DNA of 14,109 bases from Gemmatimonadaceae bacterium (GTDB lineage: Bacteria > Gemmatimonadota > Gemmatimonadetes > Gemmatimonadales > Gemmatimonadaceae). The notes under the pieces are model-generated. The model had not been told where the DNA came from and did no database searches. It saw only the letters and a program-made list of their open reading frames with translations. This document shows, in pieces, positions 1 through 8,757 of the stretch. Every line of letters begins with the position of its first letter. Position 1 is the stretch's first letter. The translations under genes were made by a program, and so were the position numbers. The DNA lies in contig JANYKY010000264.1 in assembly GCA_025357975.1 (NCBI GenBank), forward strand, positions 1 through 14,109, written 5' to 3'.

Positions 1-1
1 C

Positions 2-2404
2 ACGCTCAACACACCGGCCGGCAACCGGTCTAAACGTGCGCAGACATTTGGCCGGATTCCATTTCTCAATGGAGGATTGTTCGCGCGGTCACACGTCGAG
101 CGACGGTGCCGCGAGTCCTCGTTTTCAGACGAAGCGCTTGGCGGTTTATTCGCGGATGTACTGACTCGCTATCGCTTCACCGCTCGCGAGGACAGCGCTG
201 AGTGGTCAGAAGCGGCCGTCGATCCCGAGATGCTCGGCCGCACATTCGAGTCCCTTATGTCGGCAAAGACTCGCAAGGCCAGTGGCGCGTTTTACACGCC
301 ACAGTCTTTAGTCACCCAGCTTACCCGCTCGGCGCTCGCCAACGGGCTGAGCGGCGCTCACAAATCGCCAGAATGTATCCTCGCTGCGTTATCCGGTGAA
401 ACGATATCGCCTCGTGTAGCTCAAGCATTACTAGAGACTCTCGAGTCCTTTCGCATTCTCGATCCTGCATGCGGATCAGGGGCTTTTCTCGTTCATGCGC
501 TGGAAGAAATATCAGCGCTCATCCGGCACCTCGGTGATGGGAGGCAGCTGCATGAAATAAGGCGCGCTGTCCTCACCAGCTCCATCTTTGGCGTGGACGT
601 CAATCCGACTGCCGTATGGCTCTGCGAGCTCCGCCTTTGGCTTTGCATGGCGATCGAAAATCCCGAGCGCGACCCGATGCGGGTATCGACACTTCCAAAT
701 CTGGATCGGCATATCCGTGTCGGTGATTCGCTGCTCGCTGCCTCCTTCGAGCCTCGGGCCAGTGGTGTCACGTCTAAGAAATTCGGTGCGCTGAGGCTGA
801 GATATTCACGCGCCACGGGGCCACGCAAGAAATCTCTCGGGCGCACGCTCGATCGCGCCGAGCGGCAGCATGCGATCGGGCTGTCGGATGAGACTGCGCG
901 GAAAATAGTCCACGAACGACGTGACTTACTGTGCAGTATCAGGTCTCGCGATCTGTTTGGCGGTCGTGGTACGGGCGCTTCGGAAGATCGCGCGCGCCTC
1001 CTCGCACTGAAAACGAGGTTGCGAGATGCTCGGCGGGTGTCCAAGGCGCTCGCCGGCGGTTGCGCGCTTCCCTTCTCGTTCGCAACGCATTTCGCAGATG
1101 CCGCCATCGATGGCGGCTTCCAGATCGTGATTGGCAACCCGCCATGGGTCCGAACGCACAATCTCGAAGCGAGTACCAGGGCCGGATTGCGTCTTGGCTA
1201 CTTCGTGTATCGCAACGCGGCATGGCAGGCAGGCTCAGACGCGTCAGGCGCAGGCCGCGGTTTCTCCGGCCAGGTCGATGTCGCGGCGCTATTTATCGAG
1301 CGGTGCATCTCACTCACGCGATTCAATGGAATTTCAGCTCTGATAGTTCCAGCGAAACTGTGGCGATCGCTCGCTGGCGGGGGCGTTCGAGCGCTGCTTC
1401 GTGACAGCACCGAGCTCATCGAGCTTCATGACCTGTCCGAAGGTGCCCAACTCTTCGACGCAGCCGTTTATCCCTCGCTGCTTCTAGCTCGACGCCGCTC
1501 TCCCGGTGGTTCAGAAGCTTTGACGACATCGCTTACCGTTCACAAAAAAGGCGGAATTCACAAGTGGCACGGGCACGCGTCCCGAATCGCTTTTGATGAC
1601 ACTCACGGAAGTCCATGGGTGATGCTGCCAGGCGACGCCCGCAAAGCATTTGATCGTGTGATCGCAGCGGGCATGCCTCTGTCGCACAGTTCGCTCGGAC
1701 GGCCGACACTTGGCGTCAAGTCGGGATGCAACGAAGCGTTCACCCCTCCTCCCGATCGCGTCGAGGCCGAGCTTCTCCGGCCGTTGGTGCGCGGTGAGAG
1801 CGTGACACCGTGGGCCCTGCCAGTCTCACGCGACACGATACTATGGACACACGACAAGGCAGGCCGGCCTCTGCGCACACTGCCGCCAAAAACAAGGCAA
1901 TGGCTGAACGCTTTTCGCGCTGAGCTCGAAAATCGGACGGATGCGCGCGGCAGAGGATGCTGGTGGTCTCTCTACCGAATTGAAAGTGCCGACTTTTCGC
2001 GACCGAGAGTCGTGTGGTCCGATGTCGCGCGCGTGCCGAGGGCGGCCGTCATACCTGCGGGTGACAACTCGATTGCGATTAACAGTTGTTATGTCGTGCG
2101 ATGCGCAGATATCCGCGATGCATTTGCGTTAACCGCACTGCTGAACTCCCGCATCGCAGCAGCATGGCTCAACGTGATCGCCGAACCCGCGCGCGGAGGC
2201 TATCACCGCTACCTCGGCTGGACGATGTCGCTGCTACCGATTCCTCGCGACTGGAAGCGCGCGGTAACAATTCTGGCTCCGCTGTGCGAGGCGGCGCGTG
2301 AGGGCGACCCTCCTGGCGACTCTGTGCTGACTGCCGCGACGCTCGACGCATTCGGAATCCAGCAGAAAGACGTGGATTGTCTTCTCGGCTGGGATACGAG
2401 ATGA
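2..2404 (+). CDS. Eco57I/type IIG-like N6-adenine DNA methyltransferase with target-recognition domain, 5' end cut by window
   Basis: Very likely methylates adenine in DNA as part of a restriction or defence system. The reading frame is open from base 2, and the family motif IPFLNGGLF lies at visible residues 19-27, so the gene starts outside the window; the TTG at 77 is internal. Visible motifs, counting the codon at base 2 as residue 1: GAFYTP 95-100 (before the SAM-binding fold), motif I DPACGSG 154-160, GVDVNP 197-202, GDSLL near 241-245, and the catalytic motif NPPW 379-382 (bases 1136-1147), which marks amino-methyltransferases acting on adenine. [10 protein letters not shown] at 571-580 and the C-terminal part resemble the TaqI/Eco57I specificity domain. 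No nuclease domain is visible; if present it would be in the missing N-terminus. The stop overlaps the helicase start (ATGA, 2401-2404), so the two products are probably made together. Function as methyltransferase is sure; the system type is not. Confidence 0.9.
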   Translation, partial: TLNTPAGNRSKRAQTFGRIPFLNGGLFARSHVERRCRESSFSDEALGGLFADVLTRYRFTAREDSAEWSEAAVDPEMLGRTFESLMSAKTRKASGAFYTPQSLVTQLTRSALANGLSGAHKSPECILAALSGETISPRVAQALLETLESFRILDPACGSGAFLVHALEEISALIRHLGDGRQLHEIRRAVLTSSIFGVDVNPTAVWLCELRLWLCMAIENPERDPMRVSTLPNLDRHIRVGDSLLAASFEPRASGVTSKKFGALRLRYSRATGPRKKSLGRTLDRAERQHAIGLSDETARKIVHERRDLLCSIRSRDLFGGRGTGASEDRARLLALKTRLRDARRVSKALAGGCALPFSFATHFADAAIDGGFQIVIGNPPWVRTHNLEASTRAGLRLGYFVYRNAAWQAGSDASGAGRGFSGQVDVAALFIERCISLTRFNGISALIVPAKLWRSLAGGGVRALLRDSTELIELHDLSEGAQLFDAAVYPSLLLARRRSPGGSEALTTSLTVHKKGGIHKWHGHASRIAFDDTHGSPWVMLPGDARKAFDRVIAAGMPLSHSSLGRPTLGVKSGCNEAFTPPPDRVEAELLRPLVRGESVTPWALPVSRDTILWTHDKAGRPLRTLPPKTRQWLNAFRAELENRTDARGRGCWWSLYRIESADFSRPRVVWSDVARVPRAAVIPAGDNSIAINSCYVVRCADIRDAFALTALLNSRIAAAWLNVIAEPARGGYHRYLGWTMSLLPIPRDWKRAVTILAPLCEAAREGDPPGDSVLTAATLDAFGIQQKDVDCLLGWDTR

Positions 2405-4593
2405 CTCTGTGCGAAACGCAGGCTCTTTACGCTCGATGCCTGCTCGGAGAATCCGATTTCAGAAATCCTCTGGTTGGCTCAATTGCTCTTCGCCCGCACC
2501 AGCAATCGGCAGTGACAAGGGCCGCGGCATCACTCGAAGAGTTTGGTGGAGCCCTGCTTTCTGATCACGTTGGGACTGGCAAGACTTACGTCGCGCTGGC
2601 GTTGGCGGCGGCTTCAGGCAAGGCGATCGTCGTCGCGCCGGCCGTGCTTCGTGAGATGTGGACTGATGCCGCGAAGAGAGCGGCTGTGCAGCTCACTTTC
2701 GTCTCCACCGAATCGTTGAGCAGAGCTGCTTGTACGATCGGTGATTGCGAAGCAACCGGACCGACACGTCTGATAATTGTCGATGAGGCACATTACTTTC
2801 GGAACACCGCGACCAGGCGTTTTAGTGCGTTGGCGCAGCTCTGCTCGGATGCACACGTGCTGCTCGTGTCGGCAACTCCGATTCACAACAGGCGGCGTGA
2901 TCTCCATTCGCTGCTTTCTCTTTTTCTGGGAAGCCGCGGGTCCAACCTTACCGCATCCGAGATTGGCCGCGTCGTCATCCGGCGCAATCGTGACAATGTG
3001 GATGCGGGCGCGTCCATGCCTCGCATCGAGCCGCCTCGATGGTGTGAATTGACGCACGACGAGGAGATCCCTGCGCTCCTCCTCGCTCTTCCACCACCAT
3101 TGAGCCCGCGAGATGGTGGCGATGGCGGCGCACTCGTTGTGCATTCATTGATTCGCCAGTGGGTATCGAGTGACGCCGCTCTGTATCGCGCGCTTGTTCG
3201 CAGGCTGCAGAAAGCCACTGCGTTAATTGCTGTACTCGAAAGCGGGTCGTACCCGTCTGCTCCTGAGCTGTCATCCTGGATAGCCGGAGAAGATTGCGTC
3301 CAACTCGGCTTCGGTGAGCTTCTGGCGCCACAGAACTCCGACGCCCCAGTCCTCTTGCCGATCGTCCGCCGGCATTTATCAGCCATTCGGTCGCTGGCGC
3401 GGAGGATGAGAGAATCCAACCAACGAGACATCGAGCGGGCGCAGACAATTCGCACCATTCGCGCGACGCACTCAGGAGTGCCAATCGTTGCCTTCTCTCA
3501 GTACACCGATACAGTGGACGCACTGTTTGGATTGCTCGCGCCAGACGGATCCACCGCAGTTTTGACGGGCCGCGGGGCACGCGTGTTCGGAGGCCACATT
3601 TCAAGGATCGAAGCGATTGCGCGATTCGCCCCTCGCGCATCGGGCGTCCCACCGCCGCGTACCGCCGAGGCTGTGACACTGCTCCTCACAACCGATCTGT
3701 TGAGTGAGGGAGTGAACCTTCAGGATGCCGGCGTGGTGATACACCTCGATCTCCCATGGACGCCAGCCCGAATGGAACAGCGACTTGGCCGGGTGGCACG
3801 AATGGGTTCACCACATGAGAGTGTTTTTTCATACATCATGCGGCCACCTGCGAGTGCCGACTGCCTCATCCGTGCCGAAGGGATACTGCGCCAGAAGATG
3901 CACAGTGCCGGCGTAGTGACAGATGGCCTCCATGCAATCCTTCCCGATGGCAATACATCGCTTCCCGGCGCAGCTAGTGTTCCCGCAGTGATGGAAGAGC
4001 TGCGCTCAGTACTTGAAAGTTGGTCTGCCAGGGCCTGTCAGAGCACACTGCCTCACTTTGCGTCAGCGACAGTGATGTCTCCGATCAACGGATTCCTCGC
4101 ACTCTATTGCTGCGCTGGCCAGTACAGGATTCTTGCGTGCGACGCGAGTGGAGTCACCGATGATCCGGCTCGCGCGTTGGCGACCATGCGCTTCGGTGGA
4201 TACGAGGAGGTATCAGGCGATCCCGGAGAACTGAAGCAAGCTCTCGACGTAGCGTACCGGCAGCTTCGTGCGGCACGCGCTCTCGGGTCGTTAGAGTCAA
4301 TGATTAGTCCCCGCCACTCAGTGCGGCGCAATGCATTCAGGCGCATCGTGCAAATCGCTGGCAGATCGCGGCCGCATGCGAGGGCGCAAGTCGCCGCTTT
4401 GAGCGCACGGGCGAGGCAGGCGATACTTGGCCGCTTGAGCGCGATTCAGGAAAATCGGCTTGCGGTGTTGTCATCCCGTGTGCTTCTCGATGAGGACTGG
4501 CTCACTGAGGTGGGCAAGCTTTCTTCAAATGCTCCACTCGAGCCTGCTGCTGAAATCATAGCCATGATCATCTATCGAAAGTCCGCGCTCTGA
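2401..4593 (+). CDS. SNF2/HepA-type superfamily 2 helicase, partner of the upstream methyltransferase
   Basis: ATP-dependent DNA translocase or helicase of 730 residues with all main SF2 motifs: RPHQ 31-34, Walker [10 protein letters not shown] 54-62, motif Ia [11 protein letters not shown] 77-87, DEAH box VDEAH 127-131, motif III VSATP 156-160, motif IV region IVAFSQYTD 362-370, motif [12 protein letters not shown] 431-441 and motif [14 protein letters not shown] 459-470. The [17 protein letters not shown] block is typical of SNF2/RapA-like proteins. The C-terminal 240 residues are basic and probably helical and match nothing I know. I chose the ATG at 2401 because it overlaps the methyltransferase stop as ATGA, which suggests translational coupling; an in-frame TTG at 2377 is possible but less likely. 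In defence loci such helicases move along DNA for restriction (type I/ISP-like, DISARM, BREX-like). No nuclease signature is visible here. Confidence 0.9.
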   Translation: MTLCETQALYARCLLGESDFRNPLVGSIALRPHQQSAVTRAAASLEEFGGALLSDHVGTGKTYVALALAAASGKAIVVAPAVLREMWTDAAKRAAVQLTFVSTESLSRAACTIGDCEATGPTRLIIVDEAHYFRNTATRRFSALAQLCSDAHVLLVSATPIHNRRRDLHSLLSLFLGSRGSNLTASEIGRVVIRRNRDNVDAGASMPRIEPPRWCELTHDEEIPALLLALPPPLSPRDGGDGGALVVHSLIRQWVSSDAALYRALVRRLQKATALIAVLESGSYPSAPELSSWIAGEDCVQLGFGELLAPQNSDAPVLLPIVRRHLSAIRSLARRMRESNQRDIERAQTIRTIRATHSGVPIVAFSQYTDTVDALFGLLAPDGSTAVLTGRGARVFGGHISRIEAIARFAPRASGVPPPRTAEAVTLLLTTDLLSEGVNLQDAGVVIHLDLPWTPARMEQRLGRVARMGSPHESVFSYIMRPPASADCLIRAEGILRQKMHSAGVVTDGLHAILPDGNTSLPGAASVPAVMEELRSVLESWSARACQSTLPHFASATVMSPINGFLALYCCAGQYRILACDASGVTDDPARALATMRFGGYEEVSGDPGELKQALDVAYRQLRAARALGSLESMISPRHSVRRNAFRRIVQIAGRSRPHARAQVAALSARARQAILGRLSAIQENRLAVLSSRVLLDEDWLTEVGKLSSNAPLEPAAEIIAMIIYRKSAL

Positions 4594-4698
4594 AAACGTG
4601 ACACCGGCAATGAATCGCTGCCGAGGCGGTGGAGAGGTCTCGTTAGGGTTCGCGTCCGGGCGGGATTTCCTCGCTCGATTCCCAACGAAGGAGGGAAA

Positions 4699-5604
4699 AT
4701 GCGAAAGAGACTGACGTACTCCGCGATCATGGCCGGGTTGGCCGCCACACTCACGATTGTGAGCTGTGCACCCGATTCACCATCATCGGCGACATCGATC
4801 ACAGATCCGAAGGTCGCGCAGCAAAAGATGGCAGATCTTCAGGCCACTTACGGCTGGATCGGCAAGTATCACACCGACGGGCTTGCCTACATGTACACCC
4901 AGCTCATTAAGGGCAACGGCAAGAAAACCCACGGCGATCTGTGCAAGATCGCGGCGAAGGCCGTCAAGGAATTCAACCGCACGGCGCGGCATCGGGACAT
5001 TCCAGCCGGCCTCGTCGATCCGTCGCTGGTCGGCGAAGTCTGTCCAGCCGATTCGAGTGACCTTAGCGAGACTGTCGTGATCGGCATCGGCACGGCTAAT
5101 CAACCGAGGCATGCGCTCTCGGCCGCAGCTCAGAATTACATCAATCAGATCATCGATCTGGCCAACACCGCAACCACACGGTTGGCGTACATCAATGGAA
5201 TCCAGAGCATCGAGACTCAGGCTGTCGGCCTGCCGGCTGCCGAAGCGGGCGCGGTCATCGGGGTCGCATCCGTTGCATTGAGCTCGCTCGACTATTGGGA
5301 GGCAAATTTGGCAGCATGGGTTTCAATACCGGGAACGATCGCCACTGCCTATACGCTTTCACCGCTCGACATGAGCGCTGCCACGCTCAACTCTGTCAAT
5401 ACTCCGTCGCTGACTCCCAGAAATGTTGGGAGATGGTGGCAGAACGCGTACATCAGGGGCTTCGGGAAAGTGCTCGCGGCAGATGGTGTCGCGGCGGCCC
5501 GCACAGTGTACCTGGCGTGGGAGCTTGGTCCAATCGGGTGGGACGCAGCCGCCGCATCTGCGCTCTGGGCCTCGGGAACCACCACGCTCTCGTTGCTGTT
5601 CTAG
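4699..5604 (+). CDS. Putative lipoprotein of unknown function
   Basis: A 301-residue protein that I do not recognise. The N-terminus MRKR is followed by a hydrophobic stretch (about residues 8-21) and the lipobox I-V-S-C with Cys23, so it should be exported and lipid-anchored. A Ser/Pro/Thr-rich linker follows (about 24-36). The rest looks mostly helical and rich in Ala, with a hydrophobic segment around residues 175-200 (AAEAGAVIGVASVALSSLDY) and another near the C-terminus, which ends in SLLF. The start is well supported: AAGGAGG at 4687-4693 lies five bases before the ATG. It is separated from the helicase by 105 bases with no clear terminator or promoter, so it is probably not part of the defence module. 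No catalytic motif is evident. Confidence 0.75.
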   Translation: MRKRLTYSAIMAGLAATLTIVSCAPDSPSSATSITDPKVAQQKMADLQATYGWIGKYHTDGLAYMYTQLIKGNGKKTHGDLCKIAAKAVKEFNRTARHRDIPAGLVDPSLVGEVCPADSSDLSETVVIGIGTANQPRHALSAAAQNYINQIIDLANTATTRLAYINGIQSIETQAVGLPAAEAGAVIGVASVALSSLDYWEANLAAWVSIPGTIATAYTLSPLDMSAATLNSVNTPSLTPRNVGRWWQNAYIRGFGKVLAADGVAAARTVYLAWELGPIGWDAAAASALWASGTTTLSLLF

Positions 5605-5737
5605 CACTCGGTTACGGCTGGCCGGCGGGCCCTGCGGCTGCATCCTGCAGCAATTTGATCACATTGCGCTTGGCGCAGATCACACGATCTTGTAGGGTCA
5701 GCTGGCCAGACATCGCTCTTCAAATTCAGGAGTGAGA

Positions 5738-5959
5738 ATGAGCTCAAGCACGTTTCGCACATCGGCCGAAGGGTTTTTCATCTCGAGCGCAGTTCTCGGA
5801 GTGATGCTCGCCGCGCTGCTTGCACAGACGCATGTGTTGGCGTTCGGATCATTTCGAATGATGGTGGTTGTCTTTCTCGTCGCGGACATCATCGGTTATA
5901 TCACGATGAAGACCGGCCTCATGAGGTCACCGAGGGATTGGGGCAAGGCGAAAGAGTGA
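5738..5959 (+). CDS. Small two-helix membrane protein
   Basis: A 73-residue protein with two likely membrane helices: about residues 13-34 (GFFISSAVLGVMLAALLAQ) and about 40-62 (FRMMVVVFLVADIIGYITM), then a short charged tail. The ATG at 5738 is preferred over the GTG at 5732 because AGGAG (5728-5732) lies five bases before the ATG and overlaps the GTG. The second hydrophobic block followed by the charged C-terminus RSPRDWGKAKE is compatible with a small inner-membrane protein. No family is recognised. The strong inverted repeat right after the stop probably terminates the transcript. A poor promoter match (TTGGCG, 17 nt, TAGGGT) lies at about 5670-5697. Confidence 0.65.
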   Translation: MSSSTFRTSAEGFFISSAVLGVMLAALLAQTHVLAFGSFRMMVVVFLVADIIGYITMKTGLMRSPRDWGKAKE

Positions 5960-5963
5960 ATGG

Positions 5964-5996
5964 ATGGCGGAGTGCGAGAATCTCGCACTCCGCCAT
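5964..5996. terminator. Perfect 16-bp inverted repeat, likely terminator between convergent genes
   Basis: The arms 5964-5979 (ATGGCGGAGTGCGAGA) and 5981-5996 are exact reverse complements with one base between them; in RNA the loop would open to three or more bases. Three Ts and TCT follow on the + side. It lies 4 bases after the stop of the small membrane protein (+) and 9 bases beyond the stop of the DUF4440 gene (-). The short T-run makes it better as a + strand terminator; on the - strand no T-run follows. Confidence 0.65.
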
Positions 5997-6005
5997 TTCT
6001 CGCAA

Positions 6006-6392
6006 TCAGGCCATCAGATTTGCGTCGCGTGTAAGCTGCCACGATCCATCAGCCTGCCGGTTAAAAATCGACAAGACATTTCCCGACCTTACGGACGTTT
6101 CACCGCCGGCCAGGGGAGTAACCTGAACATTCAGAAAGCTCCACGCATACGCCATGTTGCCCGAAACCTTGACCTCCTGCACGTCGCCGCTCGACTCGAC
6201 ACGATGCGATGCAAGAAGGGCACGGAGCGCTTTTTCAAACGCATAGCGACCTCCCATCGGCTCCTTTCCCGCCGCCAGAAAAACGACGTCGTCGCTCATC
6301 AATCCCAACACAGTGTCCACGTCACCCTCGGCCGATGCGCGATGCCATAACGCAATCAGGTCCCGAATTTCGCCCTCGTCTTTTGACATCAT
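6006..6392 (-). CDS. SgcJ/EcaC-type DUF4440 (SnoaL/NTF2-like) protein
   Basis: A 128-residue protein of the NTF2-like fold. Family features: N-terminal helix EIRDLIALWHRASAEGDVDT (about 8-27), the core LMSDDVVFLAAGKEPMGGR (31-49), and C-terminal strands GNMAYAWSFLNVQV and SGNVLSIFNRQADGSWQLTRDAN. Members are variously annotated as ketosteroid-isomerase-like or SgcJ/EcaC proteins; the precise substrate is generally unknown. I place the start at the ATG pair 6387-6392 (MMSKDEGE), since relatives begin just before the E-x-x-IRDLI helix. The frame stays open upstream, but that part is the GNAT relic. No good ribosome-binding site is visible. It is the last gene of the - strand series and runs into the shared inverted repeat. 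Confidence 0.8.
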   Translation of the reverse strand: MMSKDEGEIRDLIALWHRASAEGDVDTVLGLMSDDVVFLAAGKEPMGGRYAFEKALRALLASHRVESSGDVQEVKVSGNMAYAWSFLNVQVTPLAGGETSVRSGNVLSIFNRQADGSWQLTRDANLMA

Positions 6393-6409
6393 TTGATCGA
6401 TTGAAGATT

Positions 6410-6629
6410 TCACGGTTTGCCGGTTAGGACCTTCGTAAATCTTAGACCGGTAAGGGCGTATCCGATATGCTCGTAGAATTTGTGCGTTGCTTCGCGCTGG
6501 ATGCCAGAAGTAACAGAGATTTTCGCACTCGAGCCGCCGAGCCACTTCCTCAGCGCTGGCCGGGTAGCCTAGCTGCGTAACAAGGTCGCTAACGTCTCCA
6601 GCGTCGCTCGCGACGGCAGGCCGGATCAG
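6410..6629 (-). pseudogene. GNAT N-acetyltransferase relic with the middle deleted
   Basis: Two pieces of one GNAT protein in different frames. The first begins IRPAVASDAGDVSDLVTQLG and ends YPASAEEVARRLE (about 6629-6528), which is the normal N-terminal helix region of a GNAT. The second, one frame away, reads KISVTSGIQREATHKFYEHI and ends GYALTGLRFTKVLTGKP at a TGA at 6410-6412; this is the normal C-terminal strand and FYExxGY motif. The acetyl-CoA-binding Q/R-x-x-G-x-G/A loop and about 70-80 residues between the pieces are missing, with the join near 6523-6528. The first piece has no ATG; it starts around a CTG that overlaps the stop of the upstream aminotransferase gene. Clearly non-functional as an acetyltransferase; the DUF4440 start lies within 20 bases of its end. 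Confidence 0.8.
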
Positions 6630-7888
6630 GCTCTACGCCTGGCCATGAGCGACGCGACTCCCTCGACCAGTCGCCCAACTTCATCTTCGCTCGTGTAAAT
6701 CGCACACCCAGCGCGAACGAGACCCTCGTCTTCGAGCCCGAGCCGCTTCAACACAGTGCTCGCATAAAAATCTCCGTGTGACACGAACACGCCGCGCTCA
6801 GCCAGTAACTCAGCCACTCGGCGCGACTTGATGCCGTTTACCGTGAATGCAATCGTCGGCGTGCGGGGAAAATCGGGAGACGGGCCAAATAATTTCACAC
6901 CATCTATGGCTCCAAGCCCGCGCCACATCTCCGAGAGCAGGGTGGCGCTGCGAGTGTGCACCTCTTCGAAAGTGGAAAGGAGTCGCCCACGCCTCGTCGA
7001 ACCTGAGTCGGCCAGAGATGCGAAGAAGTCGATCGCTGCGCCGGCTCCGACTATGCCCTCATGGTTCAGCGTGCCGGTTTCAGCACGCTCCGGCGCGGTA
7101 TCATGCGCGGGCTCGAGCCTCGGGAACGCAGCGCTTGCAATCAGCTCGCGCCTTCCATAAAGAAGTCCGATGTGGGGCCCGTTGAACTTGTACGCGGAAC
7201 ACGCAAGGAAATCGCAGTCGAGACTCTGAACATCTGGAACTGCATGGGGCGCGAAGTGCACAGCATCGACGAAGATGAGAGCTCCAACGCCATGCGCCAT
7301 TTCAGCCGCCTTACGGACGTCGTTGACCGTGCCGAGAGCGTTTGATGCTGCACCAACTGCGACGACTCGCGTTCGCCCGGTAAGCAAGCTCCCAAAGTGA
7401 TCCCAGTCGAGCTGGCCGGTTTCTGGAATCATTCTTACTGTCTTCACGCATAGCCCGCGATCGCGCGCAACTTCTTTCCATGGATCGACGTTGGCATGGT
7501 GATCGAGTTCCGTGATCAATATCTCGTCGCCCGCCTTGAGATTTCTTCCAAGTGCGCGCGATAGATGAAAGTTGAGCGTTGTCATATTCGCGCCGAAGAC
7601 GATCTCATCTGGCGAAGCGCCCAGAAAATCGCCAAACGCCAATCTTGCATACGCGATAGCCGCATCGGTCTCGGCGCTCGAGGGATACGCCCAGTCCGTG
7701 TTCGCGTTGCGATTGTAGAGATAATCGACCATCGCATCGGTGACTGACCGCGGTACCTGAGTACCGCCTGGTCCGTCGAAGTATGCCACCTTGTTCCCAT
7801 TGTGCACCCGCTCGAGCGCGGGAAACTGGGATCGAATGTCCTCGACTGGCGCGACCCGCACCGACGGCGGATTCATTGTCTGATTCAT
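6626..7888 (-). CDS. Class V aminotransferase, 'cysteine desulfurase-like' (TIGR01976 type)
   Basis: A PLP enzyme of 420 residues, full length for the family. Visible features: YFDGPGGTQVP 36-46 at the N-terminus, TTLNFHLSRAL 103-113, ELDHHANVDPW 127-137 (the His stacking on PLP), FVDAVH 206-211 (the Asp binding the PLP ring nitrogen), and SAYKFNGPHIG 231-241 with the Schiff-base Lys234. In true SufS/IscS-type desulfurases a catalytic Cys sits in a loop such as RxGHHCA; the matching stretch here is FVSHGDFYAST, with no Cys, so sulfur transfer is doubtful and the reaction is unknown. It begins 32 bases after the tyrA stop, so it is probably read with the tyrosine operon. It may also have its own -10 (TAAATT, 7895-7900) six bases before the ATG. 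No Shine-Dalgarno sequence is visible. Confidence 0.87.
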   Translation of the reverse strand: MNQTMNPPSVRVAPVEDIRSQFPALERVHNGNKVAYFDGPGGTQVPRSVTDAMVDYLYNRNANTDWAYPSSAETDAAIAYARLAFGDFLGASPDEIVFGANMTTLNFHLSRALGRNLKAGDEILITELDHHANVDPWKEVARDRGLCVKTVRMIPETGQLDWDHFGSLLTGRTRVVAVGAASNALGTVNDVRKAAEMAHGVGALIFVDAVHFAPHAVPDVQSLDCDFLACSAYKFNGPHIGLLYGRRELIASAAFPRLEPAHDTAPERAETGTLNHEGIVGAGAAIDFFASLADSGSTRRGRLLSTFEEVHTRSATLLSEMWRGLGAIDGVKLFGPSPDFPRTPTIAFTVNGIKSRRVAELLAERGVFVSHGDFYASTVLKRLGLEDEGLVRAGCAIYTSEDEVGRLVEGVASLMARRRA

Positions 7889-7920
7889 GAGCAGAATTTA
7901 GCCAATGCTGCCGCTGCTGC

Positions 7921-8757
7921 TTACGTCTCGGAGCTCCAGGCGCTCCCGGCTGAGAATTGCAATTGAAATGATTCCGCATCTCGGCGCGTAACTGCATTCT
8001 TGAGCGCCGACAGCCGTTCTTCGAATGCAGAAATAGCTCGAGTTATTGCTTCCGCGTTTTCATGAGCAATCGCGGTCCACATCTCGGGTGAGCTTCCGGC
8101 CAGGCGAGTCATGTCGCGTCCGCCCGGGCCCAGCTCGGAGTGAGACAGGCTTGCGTCACGAAGAGTCAGCGCAAGCGAAGACGAAATGATATGAGGTAGA
8201 TGACTGATCCAAGCCATGTGCGAATCGTGCGCAGCCGCGTCCGCGACGATGGGCACACTACCGAGAGATTTCCAGAATGCCTGCGCGCTGCGCAGGGTAT
8301 CGTCCGAGGTACTTGCCGAAGGACAGAGAAATACCCGGTGACCCTGAAACATGTCAGCCCGCGACGCGGGCCATCCAGATCTGTGATCGCCGGCAAGTGG
8401 ATGACACCCGACGAATCTCTCGCCGATCCCGGCCGCCTCCGCGGCAGCAATAACCAGCTGCTTGGCGCTTCCCACGTCCATGATCAACATTGCGTGAGCA
8501 AACGAGCTTGCCGACGCGCGAATGAGCTCACGCGCAGCATCGCCAGGCAGGGCGATCACGATTATTTCAGCTTCACGGATACCGCTGAGTTGTGCGCCCA
8601 TAGCGCGTTCAACCACTCCTTCACTGATCGCCGCGTCGATCGACGCGGCATTGCGGTCGTATGCAATCACGTCGACGCCATTTGCAGAGAGAGCTCGCGC
8701 CATCGAACCACCAATCAATCCCAGCCCGATGACCGCGACAGTCGGAGTACCCGTCAC
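7921..8757 (-). CDS. tyrA: Prephenate dehydrogenase
   Basis: Converts prephenate to 4-hydroxyphenylpyruvate with NAD(P)+, the step committing to tyrosine. It has 278 residues. The N-terminal Rossmann motif GLGLIGGS is at 11-18, with an acidic Asp34 at the end of the second strand that favours NAD+. The signature CHPLAGDHRSGW at 118-129, DSHMAWISHLPH at 178-189 and GGRDMTRLAGSSPEMW at 212-227 are the substrate-site motifs of the TyrA family. No ACT domain follows, so tyrosine feedback is probably not exerted on this enzyme. The start is GTG, overlapping the chorismate mutase stop as GTGA (8754-8757), which indicates translational coupling. It could also act on arogenate; the sequence does not decide this. 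Confidence 0.95.
   Translation of the reverse strand: MTGTPTVAVIGLGLIGGSMARALSANGVDVIAYDRNAASIDAAISEGVVERAMGAQLSGIREAEIIVIALPGDAARELIRASASSFAHAMLIMDVGSAKQLVIAAAEAAGIGERFVGCHPLAGDHRSGWPASRADMFQGHRVFLCPSASTSDDTLRSAQAFWKSLGSVPIVADAAAHDSHMAWISHLPHIISSSLALTLRDASLSHSELGPGGRDMTRLAGSSPEMWTAIAHENAEAITRAISAFEERLSALKNAVTRRDAESFQLQFSAGSAWSSET

Noticed and set aside
493..1161. A 222-residue ORF antisense to the methyltransferase
   Set aside because: It lies wholly opposite conserved methyltransferase motifs, is rich in Arg and Ser as expected for a shadow frame, and has no domain.
2377..2400. TTG at 2377 as helicase start
   Set aside because: The ATG at 2401 makes the usual ATGA overlap with the upstream stop; the extra eight residues show no family similarity.
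77..2404. TTG at 77 as start of the methyltransferase
   Set aside because: The frame is open to base 2 and the family motif IPFLNGGLF lies before and across this codon, so the gene begins outside the window.
2..4593. Naming the methyltransferase-helicase pair as DISARM or BREX
   Set aside because: None of drmA, drmB, drmC, pglZ or brxC-like genes is in view, and the gene order cannot be judged with the left side missing.
5637..5651. Terminator for the lipoprotein gene (GCTGCA, three bases, TGCAGC, then AATTT)
   Set aside because: The stem is only six base pairs and no real T-run follows; too weak to list as a feature.
5670..5697. Promoter for the small membrane protein (TTGGCG, 17 bases, TAGGGT)
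   Set aside because: The -10 matches only three of six positions, which is expected often by chance.
6393..6545. N-terminal extension of the DUF4440 protein from the GTG at 6545, or a GNAT-DUF4440 fusion
   Set aside because: The extension is GNAT N-terminal sequence followed by GNAT C-terminal sequence read in the wrong frame; relatives of the DUF4440 protein begin near the Met pair at 6387-6392.
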